Assembly (NCBI GenBank): GCA_023105745.1
Contig: JALGQZ010000015.1
Coordinates: forward strand, 1,676,999-1,740,998
DNA: 64,000 nucleotides
Direction: 5' to 3'
Source: Austropuccinia psidii
Lineage: Eukaryota > Basidiomycota > Pucciniomycetes > Pucciniales > Sphaerophragmiaceae
Shown here: piece after piece, positions 11,702-24,621 of the stretch
Position numbering within the stretch: position 1 is the first letter of the stretch
How the letters are laid out: every line of letters starts with the position of its first letter
Position numbers and translations under genes: made by a program
Notes under the pieces: model-generated
The model's database searches: none
What the model was told of the DNA's origin: nothing
Seen by the model: the letters and a program-made list of their open reading frames with translations, nothing else

Positions 11702-13139
11702 TGTCAGCCTGTGACTCAAAACCAGAGCACAAGCATGACAGCCAAAATACCATAAACCAATGGTATAGCCAAGATACCACCAAAACATGGAGCTGAGCCA
11801 AATTAGCTCAAAAGGTATCAAAAGAAAGAGGAAACTCACCTCTTTCTGAAAATATAAGTCCCATCACCATAGGACAAGAAATAACAAAGTTATTCCTGCT
11901 CAAAGTTATTGCTGAGCATAAACCTTAATTTTCACCCCCCATCTAAAATCTAGAAGGAGAGGATTAACTCCATCAAATGGGTATTCAAAATGAAGCTCTA
12001 AGCCAGGGCTATCCAATGGTACCAGCCAAACTGAGCTAGCACCAATATTACTGGAGTTATGGTCAAATTCAGGCCAAATAAGGGTGAACAAAACATTCAC
12101 TTCTCATCTACCTTCTACAGTTTTAGTGTGGGATACCTGAAGTGGGGTATTTTTGGACAGAGCCCAATCAGGGCTATCTGATGGTTTCATCCATTTCCCC
12201 ATAGCTCAACTAGAACAAACGTTATGGGGCAAACAAGCTCAATACAGCTTTTTGCCCAAAACACGCAAATGTACAAAACTCTTGTACATGGGATAACTTT
12301 TCCATATTTAATGATACCCATATCAAATGAAGTACCATTGTGTAGAGCACATACAGGGCTACACACTGAACCAATTTTGAGGTTGATATCTCAAGAATTG
12401 ACAAAGTTATGGCTGGTTTAAGGTCAAAATCCCACCTGCTGTCATATACAGCCTTACCATGGGATAATATCCCATAACCATGAATATGAGGTTTCAAATA
12501 GACGAAGAAGCATGTTTTGACTTCAATACCTCATATTTCAGTCAATACTGGGGTCCCATACAGTTTCTGTACAGCATTCTACGCGTCATACACGTCAGAA
12601 TCAGGCTGTGAGGTCCCCAAATGAAAATTTTCACCCTGTCTTGGTGAAAACCACCCAGATGTGGTTTCAAAACCACATCTGAGCCCAATACAGGGTATAC
12701 AGGCTGTTTTAAAACCACAAGTCAGTCCTAGAGAGTGAAAAATCTTCACTTCCTCTACGTGGAAACGTCTAGCACCCTTTTCACCCCATTTCAGGATAAA
12801 AAGGAGGCTTTTCACAGCCAGAATTGTCTCCTCATCCTGCTCTTGAATAACCTACATAGTAAGCTGTCAAAAACAGTTTTACTCTTGGTTAATAATCAGG
12901 TATAATTATAAATTTAATTATTGTAGTCTTTTATTATTGTAACCCAACAGATAAAACTGCACCCAGGGCTTTCAACAGCGCTCACCACCACTATATCCCT
13001 TATAGTAAAGCCCTTTTATTTTAAATTAAATCCATCTTTAACCCTTATAAATCATTTTTAAACCATTTTCCACGTGTCACAGTCATAGGTTTAGTTGTAA
13101 ATAGCTTTATTACCTCTTCAACATAGACTCATCCTGACA
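11702..13139 (+). repeat. Solo LTR, family A, with target-site duplication
   Basis: It starts TGTCAGCCTGTGACTC and ends ATCCTGACA. The 5-bp duplication AAATA flanks it at 11697-11701 and 13140-13144, so it is a complete solo LTR left by recombination between the two LTRs of an inserted element. It splits the hairpin array. A TATA-like GATAAAAAGG lies near 12794. Confidence 0.95.
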
Positions 13140-13568
13140 AAATATTTCTCTGATTTTATAACATTAAAAGTGCTTTTAAAGTGAAAAGGAGTCCTTAACA
13201 AGACTATAAGCTGTTGAATTTAATTATACAACTTGGCTTTAAGATAAATAAAATCCCATGAAAACCAAAAATTATCAAACAAAAGTGTTTGGACAAAAGA
13301 TATGGTTCTTGGCAAGACCATAAACTGCCCCTTCAAATATCAACATTAAATCAAGCCAATATCAACAAAAACAACAAAAAGAAAATCTGTGGTCCTTGGC
13401 AAGACCATAAACTGCCCACCATTAGAATTATCAACAAGGACTAAAAGCTAAAACACAATCAAAAAATGGTCGTTGGCAAGACCATAAACTGCATACTTAA
13501 AGTATTCAAAAAGATTAGACAAGGACTACAAAAGGAGGATAAGTCCTAGGCAAGACTATAAACAACCT

Positions 13569-15050
13569 AAGGGTCTTATCCCATTCATGAGCTCAAGAAT
13601 ATTCTATTTATTGATTATCTTTATTACAATTTTCCTACTATTATAACAAGATCCATTAAATTGGCTGAATTTTTCAACTCAAAAAAAATGATAATAATTA
13701 TTAAAAAAAAAACTCTACATCAAGTATTTTTTTTAAAAAAATGATGAATTTATTTGAAATATTTCTTCAATTACAAGAGAGTGATTGGAACTTGTTTGAA
13801 AATAAGAAGTATTTGTGCCATGAAGGTATTAATTGAACTCTGAAGGAGTTATTTATATTAAGAACTCATAAATTGATGAAATAATTTGGGAACTTACATA
13901 TTAATAACACCTCAATGTGCTGTTTATTCCAAATGGAATTGAAAAAGCCCCCCAAAAAGGAGACAAGAGTTTTTTTAAATTGTACAAATTTTCAATTTCA
14001 CTGTTTATATTTTTTAACAACTCAAATGCATTTATGGGTAACAGAAATTCTGAACCATAAAGGGGATGGACTTGAAATAAAGTCTGAGTCACAATGATGA
14101 TTCCAAAAGGAAGAGTTGTGGCATCATAAGGGTCATTATATGAATAAAGGATTCAAATTATGATCATTAAATTATGTAATATTAATTATAAATATTCTCA
14201 AGAGCACCAATTTTTACTGATTGGCACAAATTACCACCTTCAACCAAACAGTTCCATTCTCTTAATTGTGATTCAGGTTTATTTCATTTTAATTGTTCTT
14301 TTTACTCAGATATCTCAGTTAATGGTTATTTTATACCTACAGTAAAAAATAATAATAATAATAATTTTTTTATCATCATTAAATTGAAATTATGTAAATT
14401 TTTTGTATCATTATTTATCCTTATCAGAATCACTATGAAAGAAATAAGGGGTGGGTAAACTCATTTCTTACACTATCCCTTATAGTGGAAGTTTTTGGGG
14501 AATGAGGATATATCCTCTTCAAAATTTGAAAACTAACTCAAGATTTTTAAATGGAGAGGGGGGCCCTCTTCCAAAAGAATATTATTAGAAAACAAAAATA
14601 AAATAAATAAATTAATATTAAAATCAATTTTAAATCACCTTATTATTACAATTTTTTATTTTTCATTTCTTTATAACAGGTATAATTAAGGAATACAAAA
14701 GAACAAAAGGACATGAATTATTTTGAAGAAATAGCAAGAGAATTGGGAAACAACTTATCATAGGACAATTATTCAGAATACTGAAAATGGAGAAGATTAT
14801 TTGTGAAGAAAAACAGGAGTTCCCCATGGATTGACCTTTGGATAACACCAGACCTTGGAAATTTCTTTTATTATGGATTGAAACTCATTTGGAATTCAAG
14901 AATCACTGGCCAGGATTTATAGACTGAAGGCTGACTCACTGGATTAATTATTGACTCAGGACTCACTCAACATGATGGACCAACAAGATGATGTAAAACA
15001 CTCAACCCAAATTGCCCTTGGGATTTTAAAGAAGATTGAAGACTCAAGAG
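13569..15050. other. Stretch without recognisable coding sequence between array units
   Basis: This is where gag of the downstream Ty3 element would be expected. I find only short, stop-ridden frames and poly-A/poly-T runs. A strongly decayed gag is possible but I cannot show it. Confidence 0.4.
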
Positions 15051-15653
15051 GTCCTCAGCATGACACTAAACTGCTTCCCCTGTAGACTTGGGCAGGGAAA
15101 ATTATATAAAAAAAGAAAAATAACAGCCAAGAGGCTGGAGGGGATTGTCCTAGTCAGGAGAAGTGCTGAAGGACCATTTTTGTCCTTAGCATGAAAATAA
15201 ACTGCTCCCTTTGTGTAACAGGAACAAGGGGCTTCACAGGTGTTTATCATTATCAAATTGGCCAGAATGAACAAAGTGGAGTCCCAAGCCATCAATTAAG
15301 ACAAGAAAATTCCTTATCAAGAAATAAAACAACCAAAAGAATCTTGCATCAAGGGGGAATCATGAATATTGAAAAATAAAACAAGAGTCAAGTGGAATCC
15401 AAATTCAAGCCCAAAGGAGCTCAAGAATCAAGATAAGCCCTTGGATTAGCCCAGGAGGTCCTTGCATGACTTAAACTTCAGGACTTGTATACCTAATATA
15501 CAGGGGTTACACACCTAGTTGTAGGTCTTGTATGACCTTAAACTACCTTTTTTATGGAAGAAAGAAGAAAGAAGAATTGTGAAGACCTCAATCTTTAAGG
15601 ACACTAACAAATTCTTAGAAATAATTGAAAGAAAGAAGAAAAAAAATAACTAA

Positions 15654-18600
15654 TTGAAGATGGATCACCAAATTTTAGCAGCCAAATACAAATCAGTCCT
15701 GAAGAAGGTGAGACCAGTCAATGAGCCAATGCCTCAAGACCTTAACCCACCTTTGGAAAGACCACCTTTGTCAAGAAATCCTTATGAAACACCCTTATCA
15801 CCCAACCCACCTACATTTCAAGAAACCTTCAAGGTCACCCATGAAAGACTGCAAGCAGTAAATTTTGGACCACCAGGATGGTTATCAAATGAAGAAATCA
15901 ATTTACTCAAAAATGTTATTACCTTAAGAGAAAAAGCAATAGCCTTCTGTGAACAACAAAGAGGATTACTAAAACACTCATATGGAAAACCTTACACAAT
16001 ACCAGTAATAGCTCATGAACCTTGGAAGAAGAAACCAATTCCCATTCCCAAATCTATTTTACCTCAGTTTACTGAATTAATCAGAGAAAGAATCAGGACT
16101 GGACTCTATGAGCAATCCACTTCAAGCTACACAAGCCCAATCTTTTGTGTGGCCAAATCAAATGGTAAACTCAGAATCTTCCATGACCTTCAAGAACTCA
16201 ACAAAGTCACCATTGAGGATGCTGGCTTACCACCTCATATTGAAGAATTTGTAGATGCATTTGCAGGAAGAGCATGCTATGGACTAGGAGACATCATGGG
16301 AGGATATGATGAAAGAGAATTAGATGTCACTACAAGACCCCTCACCACTTTTGAAACACCCCTTGGAAGGATGCAACTCACAAGACTACCCCAAGGAGCC
16401 ACCAACTCAGTAGCAGTATACCAAGCCCAAATGACCTGGATACTCCAAGAAGAAATACCAGAAAGTGTAGGAATTTTCATTGATGATGGAGGAATAAAAG
16501 GACCAAGATCCCTTTACAACCAAGAAACACTACCAGAAAACCCCTCAATCAGAATATTTATATGGGAATATTCCATAACCTTAGAAAGAGTTTTATTCAG
16601 GATTGAAGAAGAAGGACTTACTATATCAGGATCAAAGTTTGCATGCTGTGAATTCCAGCTTTGGACATAGTAGGGAATGTTGTATCATTCAAAGGAAGAA
16701 CAATTTCAAAACAAAAGATCAACAAAATTCAAAATTGGCCAACACATCTTAACAAGAAGGAAATAAGGGTATTTCTTGGACTTTGTGCCTATGTAAGGAT
16801 GTGCATTGAACACTTCTCACAAGTTGCATCACCACTCAGAAGGCTCACCAGAGAAGATGTTGACTGGGACTGGGATAAAAAATGTGAAGAAGCTTTTCAT
16901 AAGCTAAGAAGAATAGTTTGAGAAGAAATAACCCTCAATAAATTGGATTATGAAAAAGGAGCAGGAAAAATTAAGCTAGCAGTAGATTCAAGCTACATTG
17001 CTGCAGGAGCAGTACTCACTCAAGAAGAGAAAGAAGGAAAAGAGAGACCAGTATTATATGAATCAATAACTTTTTCAAAATTATAATCAAAATATTCACA
17101 ACCCAAATTGGAACTCTGTGGAGTTGCAAGAATTCTCAAGAAGCTCAAGACAATACTTTGGGGACAAGATTTTGAATTAAAAGTTGATGCCAAGGCTTTA
17201 ATTGAAAGGATCAACAACCCTTGCTTACCCAATGCCCCCATGACAATATGAGTGGCTTTCATTCGACTATTTTCCTTTGATTTGGTACACAAACCAGGGA
17301 AGACTTTCACTATGCCAGATGGGCTGTCCAGAAGACCAAAAAACTCAGAAGAAGAAGATGAAGATGCGCCAGAATTTGATGAAGAAGAAGATTGGATCAA
17401 GCCACACCCTGGATTTGGGTCTAAGAATGTAAATCCACTCCATTTTTCAGCAGTACAAGTACCAACCAAACAAGAAGGATTTTGGAAGAGAATGCAAGAA
17501 AAATTAAGTACAATGAAAAACCCACAATCAAGCAAAGGCGAAGAGTTTAGAAGGATTAAAAGAAGGTCACCCAGCTTTTTCTTGGAAGATGGCCAGCTTA
17601 AAAGAAGAAACAACCCAAACCCTCAACTGGTGATATCAAGTCAAGAAGCTCAAAGCTACATATTAAAGTCACTTCATGAAGACATGGGCCACAGAGGGGA
17701 AAATGAAACTTACAGAAGAATTAAAGAAAGATTTTGGGTGGGAAGGAATGAAGAAATCAGTCAAGAAATGGGTTCAATCTTGCCTAGCCTGCCAAAAGAG
17801 AAGTCAAAACTTACAAAGGGAACAAGGGAAATCTACAGCAACATCAACAATCTTTGAAAGAGTCAGTATGGATGCAGTCCATATCAAATCTGGAAGATGG
17901 AAGTATATGGTTGTGGCCAGAGATAATTTTTCAGGATGGCCGGAAACAGTTGGACTAGTTAAATTAACAGCAAAAGCAGTTGCAGAATGGTTCACCTCAG
18001 AATGGATATGCAGTTATGGCTCACCAAAAGAAGTAACTGTTGATGGGGGCCAGAGTTTGGAAAAGAATTGCAAGATGCAGTAAAGAAAGCAGGACCAAGG
18101 ATCAGAGTCACCACACCCTATTACCCAGAGTCTTAAGGAATGGTGGAAAGGGGCCATAAACAACTCAAAGATGCATTAGTCAAAATTTGTGGGGAAAGTG
18201 GAAATAAATGGAAAAAATATCTACCACTAGTGACATTGGCTGACAGAATCTCCACTAAAAGGACAACTGGTTTCTCACCATTTAAACTCCAATTTGGACA
18301 ACTACCAGTATTACCAATTGACATTGAAACAAAAACCTTTTTAGCAGTAGAATGGCACAAAATATCCACAACTGAGGAATTATTGGAAGCCAGAGCTAAA
18401 CAATTAGAAGGAAAAGAAGAAATGAGAAGGAAAGAAGCAGAAAAAGTCAAAAAATCAAGGGAGGACTCAATGAAATATTGGGATAGAAGAATGGAACACC
18501 AACTGAGATCACCTCTTAATCCAGGAGATTTGGTCCTTGTTTACAACAAAGCAATAGAAACTAATTGGGGACTAATTTTCAAAAATAAATGGAATTGACC

Positions 18601-18818
18601 CTGCAGTAATCAGACAAATAAACAATGGACCATATGAGCTTGAGGAGCTGGATGGAACAGAATTAGCAAGAAGATTTGCAGCATCTCAAGTAAAGAGGTT
18701 TTACCCCAGAGGAAAGATAGACACAAAAGAAGACACAGAAGAAGAACAAAGTGAAGAAGATGAACCAATAAATGAGGAAGAGGTATTGGACAAAACCACA
18801 GAATCAGATGAAGAATAG
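15654..18818 (+). pseudogene. pol: Decayed Ty3/gypsy pol: reverse transcriptase, RNase H, integrase
   Basis: The first 338 codons are open: a conserved N-terminal linker (PLERPPLSRNPYETPLSPNP), then RT with Asp213 in GDIMGGYDE and the FIDD box at 275-278 (FIDDGGIKGP). This RT type is widespread in Basidiomycota. A frameshift near 16655 leads to the thumb/RNase H part (16661 on), which is interrupted by stops at about 16919, 17083 and 17249. Integrase follows with CLACQ in its zinc finger (reached after a frameshift near 17730), catalytic Asp in SMDAVHIK, Asp in VDGGQ, another frameshift near 18050, a stop at about 18133, and Glu in MVERGHKQ. The reading ends near 18818. With at least three frameshifts and several stops it cannot make an active polyprotein. 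Confidence 0.9.
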
Positions 18819-18866
18819 GGAGCTCTCACCTGGAATGCTGGGGACAGCACTAAATGGAGAGGGGGA

Positions 18867-20580
18867 TGTAGTATTCCATACCGTTTTTTTTACCAGGCTC
18901 AAGCTCATAGTACCCTATAACAGCAGTAAATCCAGCCTACAGGCAGACTTACACTCCAATTTTACACCAAAAGGTCAATTCTACAGCAAGAAGCTGGATT
19001 TAACTCATAAAACCATTGCACAGGCACCAAAGGGCAGTGTATGTGTTTAAATAAATTATTCAATTTCATTATGCATATGTAAAAATCAAGTTACATATAG
19101 TAAACTAGTTACAACAAACAAGGTACCACCCTTTAAGTTACACACCCCACCCAGCCTTACACCCCCTTATAGCCACAGGACTCATGCAGCAATAAAAAGA
19201 CAACTGCATGAATTACACAGCAACCTAGAGCTCAACATAGAAAAGTCACATGATGCAAAGCTCAACCCCATGGAATTCCTGCAAGTCATTTACAACACAG
19301 CCACAGGAGTACCTTATCTTATATCCACAGTAACACCGCTTAAAACCTTAAAACAGAATCATAATTATTTACACCACTCATCACCTCATGCAAACCAAAG
19401 CTAGTTACAACAGGCTGCATGCAGTACACAATTCTAATTAAATCTCAACCACATGACTATGCACAGCATGTGTCAAACTCAAAAATCACATCACTTCATA
19501 CATAACAGTAAATTCATCAGTGCAAGAAATTATCACCTGACCTCATTTTAAAGTTCAAAAAGAAGAAAAACACCCATGACACTTGCATAGATTACACAGC
19601 CACTTCTACCAAGCCTAAAATATGACATATGCAAAGGAATTTCAAGTTCATCATGTGATACTCCATCCACCAACAGAATATCATGTGACAGAAAAGAGGC
19701 TGTGCACAACAAAAATCCTCATCCAAAATGAAATAATCTCATTCATGCAAGGAAAATCCAAGAATATCACATCATAATTAGTTCACCAAAAGACCATCAT
19801 GTGATTAATGGAGGCTGTGCAGAGAAAAAATCATCACCCAACCTTAAATCACCTGACCCATGAAAGAAAGGTCCTCACCAAAAAAGCAGTCACATGATGA
19901 AATAAAGAGGAATTCAAGTGGAAATACAGCTCCCATGGAGGCCCCCCTGGGCTCCCAAAAGGAATAAATAGAGAGGCTCTCTCCCCCAAATTTCAAAATC
20001 CCCCCATGCAAATTATAGCTGATGCACAGTAGAGGCATAGCAATAATTCATTCCTCACCTGGGAGGTAGTCCAGAAAATTATAGTCAATTTTACTTTCCC
20101 AGTAGCTAAGCTCAGTGGAAGTATAGTGTTGAAGATTACCCAGTAGCTAAGCTCAGTGGAATCTTATTATTATTAAAATAAAAAATAAAAAATATCCAGT
20201 ACCCAATATTAGGGTTACTACTCTATTAAAATATTTTATCCAGTAAAATCAACACCACTTATCAAGATCTTGAAATTACTTACCCCTTTAAAAATCCAAT
20301 ATCAAAGAATCTTACCTCTTAAATTTAACAAATAAAATTCTACTATTAACCACTCTTTAAAAAAAACATAACAAATCTTTAAAAAATTACTTTACTATAT
20401 TATAACTTTACCTTAACAAAATGACCTTTATCAACACTCATCCAGTTTTCCAGAACACTTTAAAAAAACCATCTTACAAAAGGACTTTTAACCAAGAAGA
20501 AAAAACTCACCTCAATTTCACTCAAAAATTAAAATTAAAACAGAAAAGTATTTCATTAAAATCTTAAATTTAACCAAAAT
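18867..20580 (+). repeat. 3' LTR-like region of the decayed Ty3 element; right end uncertain
   Basis: A purine tract (GGAGAGGGGGA, to 18866) is followed by TGTAGTATTCC, the expected polypurine tract and LTR start. A TATA-like GGAATAAATAGAG lies at 19961-19973. A 22-bp sequence (CCCAGTAGCTAAGCTCAGTG plus GA) is repeated with a 41-bp period at 20098 and 20139. I find no second copy of this LTR in the window, so its end is set only by where the next element begins. Confidence 0.5.
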
Positions 20581-20732
20581 AACTGACATTATTTTTCATA
20601 TTATTTATTGAATAAGTCTGATCTGAGACTGCTGAATTTTGTCTTCTGCAGTTGTAAAGCCACTTACTAATCTTATTTTGGTTTGTGAGCTCCAAGGAAG
20701 ATTTTGTTCAGTATTTTAGGAGGGGAAGGCAA

Positions 20733-23700
20733 TTATAGGGTACCTGTCAGCTTTGGTGTAGTTATTCAGAGCTCTGAAAACTCCACACAGCCTAGAATTG
20801 CCATCATACCAGGTGATTAGGACAGGAGTGGTAATTTCCACTATTTCATTATGTCCAATCTGTCTGATAACATCCATGTCCAGGAGCTCATTGATATGTT
20901 TTTCAATTTCCCTCCTGGGTAAGGAGGTCTCCTGAGCATGGGTGGATAAGGTCTTTTCACATCCAGATATAGTTCTGTATCATGGCCTCTAATATTGCCT
21001 AATGTTTCTTCACCAATGGCAAATTCTGGTCTATTCTTTCTCAGCATTTTCAGTAGACTTACTTTCTGCTTACTGGTGAGGGTAGTACTAAACTGTCCCT
21101 TTCTGAATTAATTCAGTAGTTCTTCCAGAGGGTTGTAGGAATATATTTGGTATATATCAAGTGAAAATTTCTTTTCCTTGTTGGTACCAATGGTAATGTG
21201 CCTGTTTTCACTATTGTAAATATCTATTCCATACATCCTATGGTAATCTGTTCCCAGTAAAACCCTTGGATGTGGGAATCATCAAGCATGACAAACTCTG
21301 GGTTGATTCTGATATTACCCGTCCTATGGGGTATAATTATTTCTTTAATAATTGTCCCAATTGAAGGCATCTTCCCTGAAGCACTTTTGAAGTTATTTGC
21401 TTTGGTTGGCAAGAGTTGTTTCTCCCAGTCAGGGTTGTGGTTGTCCAGATAATTTCTGGCGACTATGGAGCAGTGTGCCCCCCTGTCAATGATCAATGGG
21501 TGTTGAGCATTGTCAATGGAAAGAGTAATTTTTGTGGTTGTTCCATGTATGTATTCAATTCCTTTGGTTGGTGTGACCAGGAATGTTTGTGCATCTTGTG
21601 TGTGTTTGCACAAGTGTTTGTTGACAGTGTCTTGTGGCATGCCTGCTTCTAACTGTATGTCCTGGATTTCTAGTGGGTTGTCCTCTTGGTATTCCACTAG
21701 AAATTCTTCTCTTGGGTATTGCCTTTCATCAGATTGTTCTCTGATGGCATCTCCCATAGAGTCTGAGTCAGAATCCTCTGTTGGGGATTCCTCCCCTGGG
21801 ACTTTCTCAATGGCATAGACTTTTTTCTTTGCCTTTGGGCATTTGTTGGAATAGTGGTCTGTTGAGCTAAAGTTGGGACAAGAACCTTTCTTCTTTGCCC
21901 CTTCTGCCACTCTTTCTCTGGGCTTGTCTTTAATCTCCACCCTGAAAGGTTTTTTCTCTTTAAAACCACTGCTTTTATATGGGGTGTATTTACGTATATT
22001 AGTTTTTTTCCTTACATCTTGTAAGGTATTTGCAATTTCATCTAGACTGCAATTGTGGTTTCATCTGAGTTTCACTGCATGCTCTAGTTCTCCTGGAATT
22101 TGTGTCAGGAGTTTATGATTCCTCATCTGAATGTCCATTTGAGGATCAATGGATTTAAGTCTTTTAAACTGTCTGAGACACCACTCATATGGATCTTTTT
22201 CCACAGAGTATTTGTTATTTTTAAATGACATGGTCTTTTTTCTGTGTACCATATGCTAGCATGTCCCTTGAATGTTGTATTAAGTCTAGCAGTAATTCAG
22301 TAGTCTGGTATGCTTGGTAAATCAATGAAGAGTCCATCAATATAATCGATGAGTTCCATATGATCATATTCTCCAGTTCCAGAAAATTTGGGCCAGCCGC
22401 AATCCTCAGGAAGCTGTTTCAAGAATTCCTTCTCTGAATAAGACATGTTATCTCCATCCTGGTATTGTGATGCAGATCTTGCCTTATTAACCAACATGGC
22501 ATCTGGTTTGAAGTGATCTTGGTGATATGGATTATCCATAACATGGCCTTGTGGTTGGGGCTTCATGCTATGGCAGACATTAAAAATTTTGTTTATGTTA
22601 TGATCCAGACAATCCCTGTCCCTTTTTCTGTGGTGTTGTTCTTCAAAGACTGGATTAAGTATTTTGTTGGTTTTTTCAGAGGCTTTTGTCAATTGAGAAC
22701 GGCCTTCTTGAAGGTTTCTAGCAATTTTGTCCATGGAGGCTGTCAATATTTTCATTCTCTCATGGCTTGCTTAAAGCTCTGAAAACTGCTTTTGAGTTCT
22801 CTCAGCATATTGGGACGTTTGTAACCAAAGTGCATCACTCTTTAGGTGACTCTCAGGTGTGACAACATTATGTTCAATCTGAGTGGGGGTAATATTTCTA
22901 TTGATAGGACTACTGATTCTAGAGCTATGTACAACTACTTCTAGTTCTTGTGAATTTCTTTCACCAAATCCAACAGCTTCTGGATCATTGGGCGTGACTC
23001 TCTCTTCCTCTGGCTGAAGGTGGTCTTGTTTTTGCCCTTGTATCCTTGTCTTGCCCTGGAAACCTTCTGGGATTGTGAAGAATGGTGACTCTTGGCCACT
23101 GATCTTTGGTTTCTGAATGGTGTTAAGCCACTGTAGAGCTGATTTGGCCTACTCCTTGTGAGCCTGAAGGAATCTGAGTATGCCATGTCTGGGTCAGCTG
23201 TTCTTCTATAGCTTGGATAGTGGCTTGATTCTCCCTTATCCTGTTTTCCCTTACCTCCAGGAGTCTGGACTGCCTGGTGGGATTCTAATCTTTGGAAATT
23301 ACCATAAGGTCTCTGAAGTCTATCTCTTTTAGACAAATCTTCTGGAAACTTGCTCCAAGTTCTGCCCAGTGGGATGCCAGGTTGGAGCTCTTGTTTTCCA
23401 TGCTCCATTGAAATAAATCTTTGAGGAGTTGGTGGAGCTGAAGAGCTTGATCTATATCTTTCCAGTCCTCTGGTTTGAGGTTCCTGTTGAATTGGAAAGT
23501 GAATGGCAGGGTGGGTATGATTTCCCTCAGTGTCTTGCCATCCACCACTGTGTAAAAGGTGTCATCTTCCAGGTCTTCTGCTTCTGGACAAGCCTTCTCT
23601 GTCCTCTGGTTGGTTCCTTTGGAAGCCAAGGTTTCTGAGGTGTACAGGTGACATATCAGTGTTTGCAAGCAGTCAGAAACTTTATGTTCTTAGGGTATTT

Positions 23701-24003
23701 AACTTTGACTGTTCCTTGTACAAATTTGTTTTCTGCTGATTGTGGCAATTTACCTTTGGAGGTTACAACTGGGTTAATTATGGTAATAATCCCTGTACAA
23801 GTGGTTAAGTTTTGTTTACCTTGTATTGCAGCAGAGTTTTGTGGTTTTCTATTCCTCTGAGTGGAATTGGGTGTCCACTTCTTTGCTGTAATCAGGCCTT
23901 CACTGTGCCTCTTTCCCTTGCCCTCACTGCCCTCTGGTTCTGAGGGTGCCACTGGTGTGTTGGCCTGTGACTGGGTCTTTGGTGGTATGTAGCTTTCTTC
24001 CAC
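20733..24003 (-). pseudogene. gag-pol: Decayed gag-protease-RT of a second family-A element
   Basis: Collinear pieces of the polyprotein lie in several frames: gag N-terminus (24003-23656, 23668-23285), middle (to 22941), coiled region and capsid-like core (22755-22297, WPKFSGTGEYDHMELIDYI; 22252-22061), zinc knuckle and protease (21940-21224), and the N-terminus of RT (21047 down to about 20733). The knuckle has lost its second Cys (CPNF...H...C), and the protease box reads DRGA where DTGA is expected. RT stops being recognisable after ADRYPI at about 20733, so most of pol is gone. It aligns well with the gag at 1629-3977. Confidence 0.85.
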
Positions 24004-24600
24004 TGAATCAAACAGGAAAAGAGGGCTTAATGTCAGTTAAGACTTCTTAAAATTCTGTTTCCACATCTAAGAATGGCCTCTGGGCTTATATGTTACTACA
24101 ATATGCCTTTGTATAATGACAGTGTAATTGAATTAACAATTTCATGTCAGAAATACAGCTTACAGATATCTGGTACACTGTTTGTATACCAGTATCTCAC
24201 AGATTAACTTGTAATTAGAAAGTATAATCTGATAAAATGTGGTATGTAAGAGGGTAACTGAATTAGCAATACACCCAACCAAGCCTCAACTGTTGGTTTT
24301 ACAGTAAGAGGTTTCCTAATTTAATTAAAAGAAGGACTTTATTAATGGCTTAGAGTGCTTTCATATGTAAAACATGCCAAAAATAAGGGTCTCGTGGTGA
24401 TTAAAATATAATCAACCACACAACAATCTGATTAAAAAAGATAAATAATGGTGGCATATGACATATACCACTGTAAAAATATATACAAGATATATATTAT
24501 ATATATTTTTATTGAAAACATATGCTCAAAAATATAAAACATTTGTCAGAATAAAGAGAATAAGAGAAAAACTCACTTATAAGGTCCAAAAAGTTAAAAA
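24004..24600. other. Leader of the second family-A element, no gene seen
   Basis: AT-rich sequence between gag and the primer-binding site, in the same position as the leader at 4018-5297. I see no coding sequence. Confidence 0.6.
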
Positions 24601-24618
24601 AATATGCCCAGGCCCCCA
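24601..24618 (-). other. Primer-binding site, tRNA-Pro type (diverged)
   Basis: The minus strand reads TGGGGGCCTGGGCATATT directly inside the 5' LTR. The 5' half is intact and the 3' half has drifted. Confidence 0.55.
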
Positions 24619-24621
24619 AAA

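Larger units (their letters stand above)
10393..15547 (+). repeat. Array of about 18 short hairpin-like units upstream of a Ty3 pol
   Basis: A degenerate 25-base unit, best form GTCCTCAGCAAGACATTAAA followed by CTGCTG, recurs near 10393, 10519, 10723, 10826, 10990, 11232, 11345, 11468, 11577, 13191, 13304, 13391, 13468, 13543, 15051, 15182, 15458 and 15523. The first fourteen are spaced 75-240 bp apart, apart from the inserted LTR at 11702-13139. The bases around an 11-nt loop (AGACNNTAAAC) can pair, and the pairs change together: CAGCA/TGCTG, CAACA/TGTTG, GGCA/TGCC. Between units lie a T-rich stretch, a CTGAC or CTAAC, and TACAGG. No reading frame spans it. It may be the leader or degenerate gag region of the element whose pol begins at 15654. 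Confidence 0.75.

Noticed and set aside
12222..12497. Open frame of 91 codons antisense in the family-A LTR, also open at 53799-54074
   Set aside because: The frame is shared because the LTRs are copies. In the third copy (about 25270-25410) it has an in-frame TAG, and amino acids vary freely, so there is no sign of selection.
10393..13568. Hairpin array considered as a CRISPR-like array
   Set aside because: Units are degenerate and spacers vary in length, the genome is eukaryotic and there are no cas genes.
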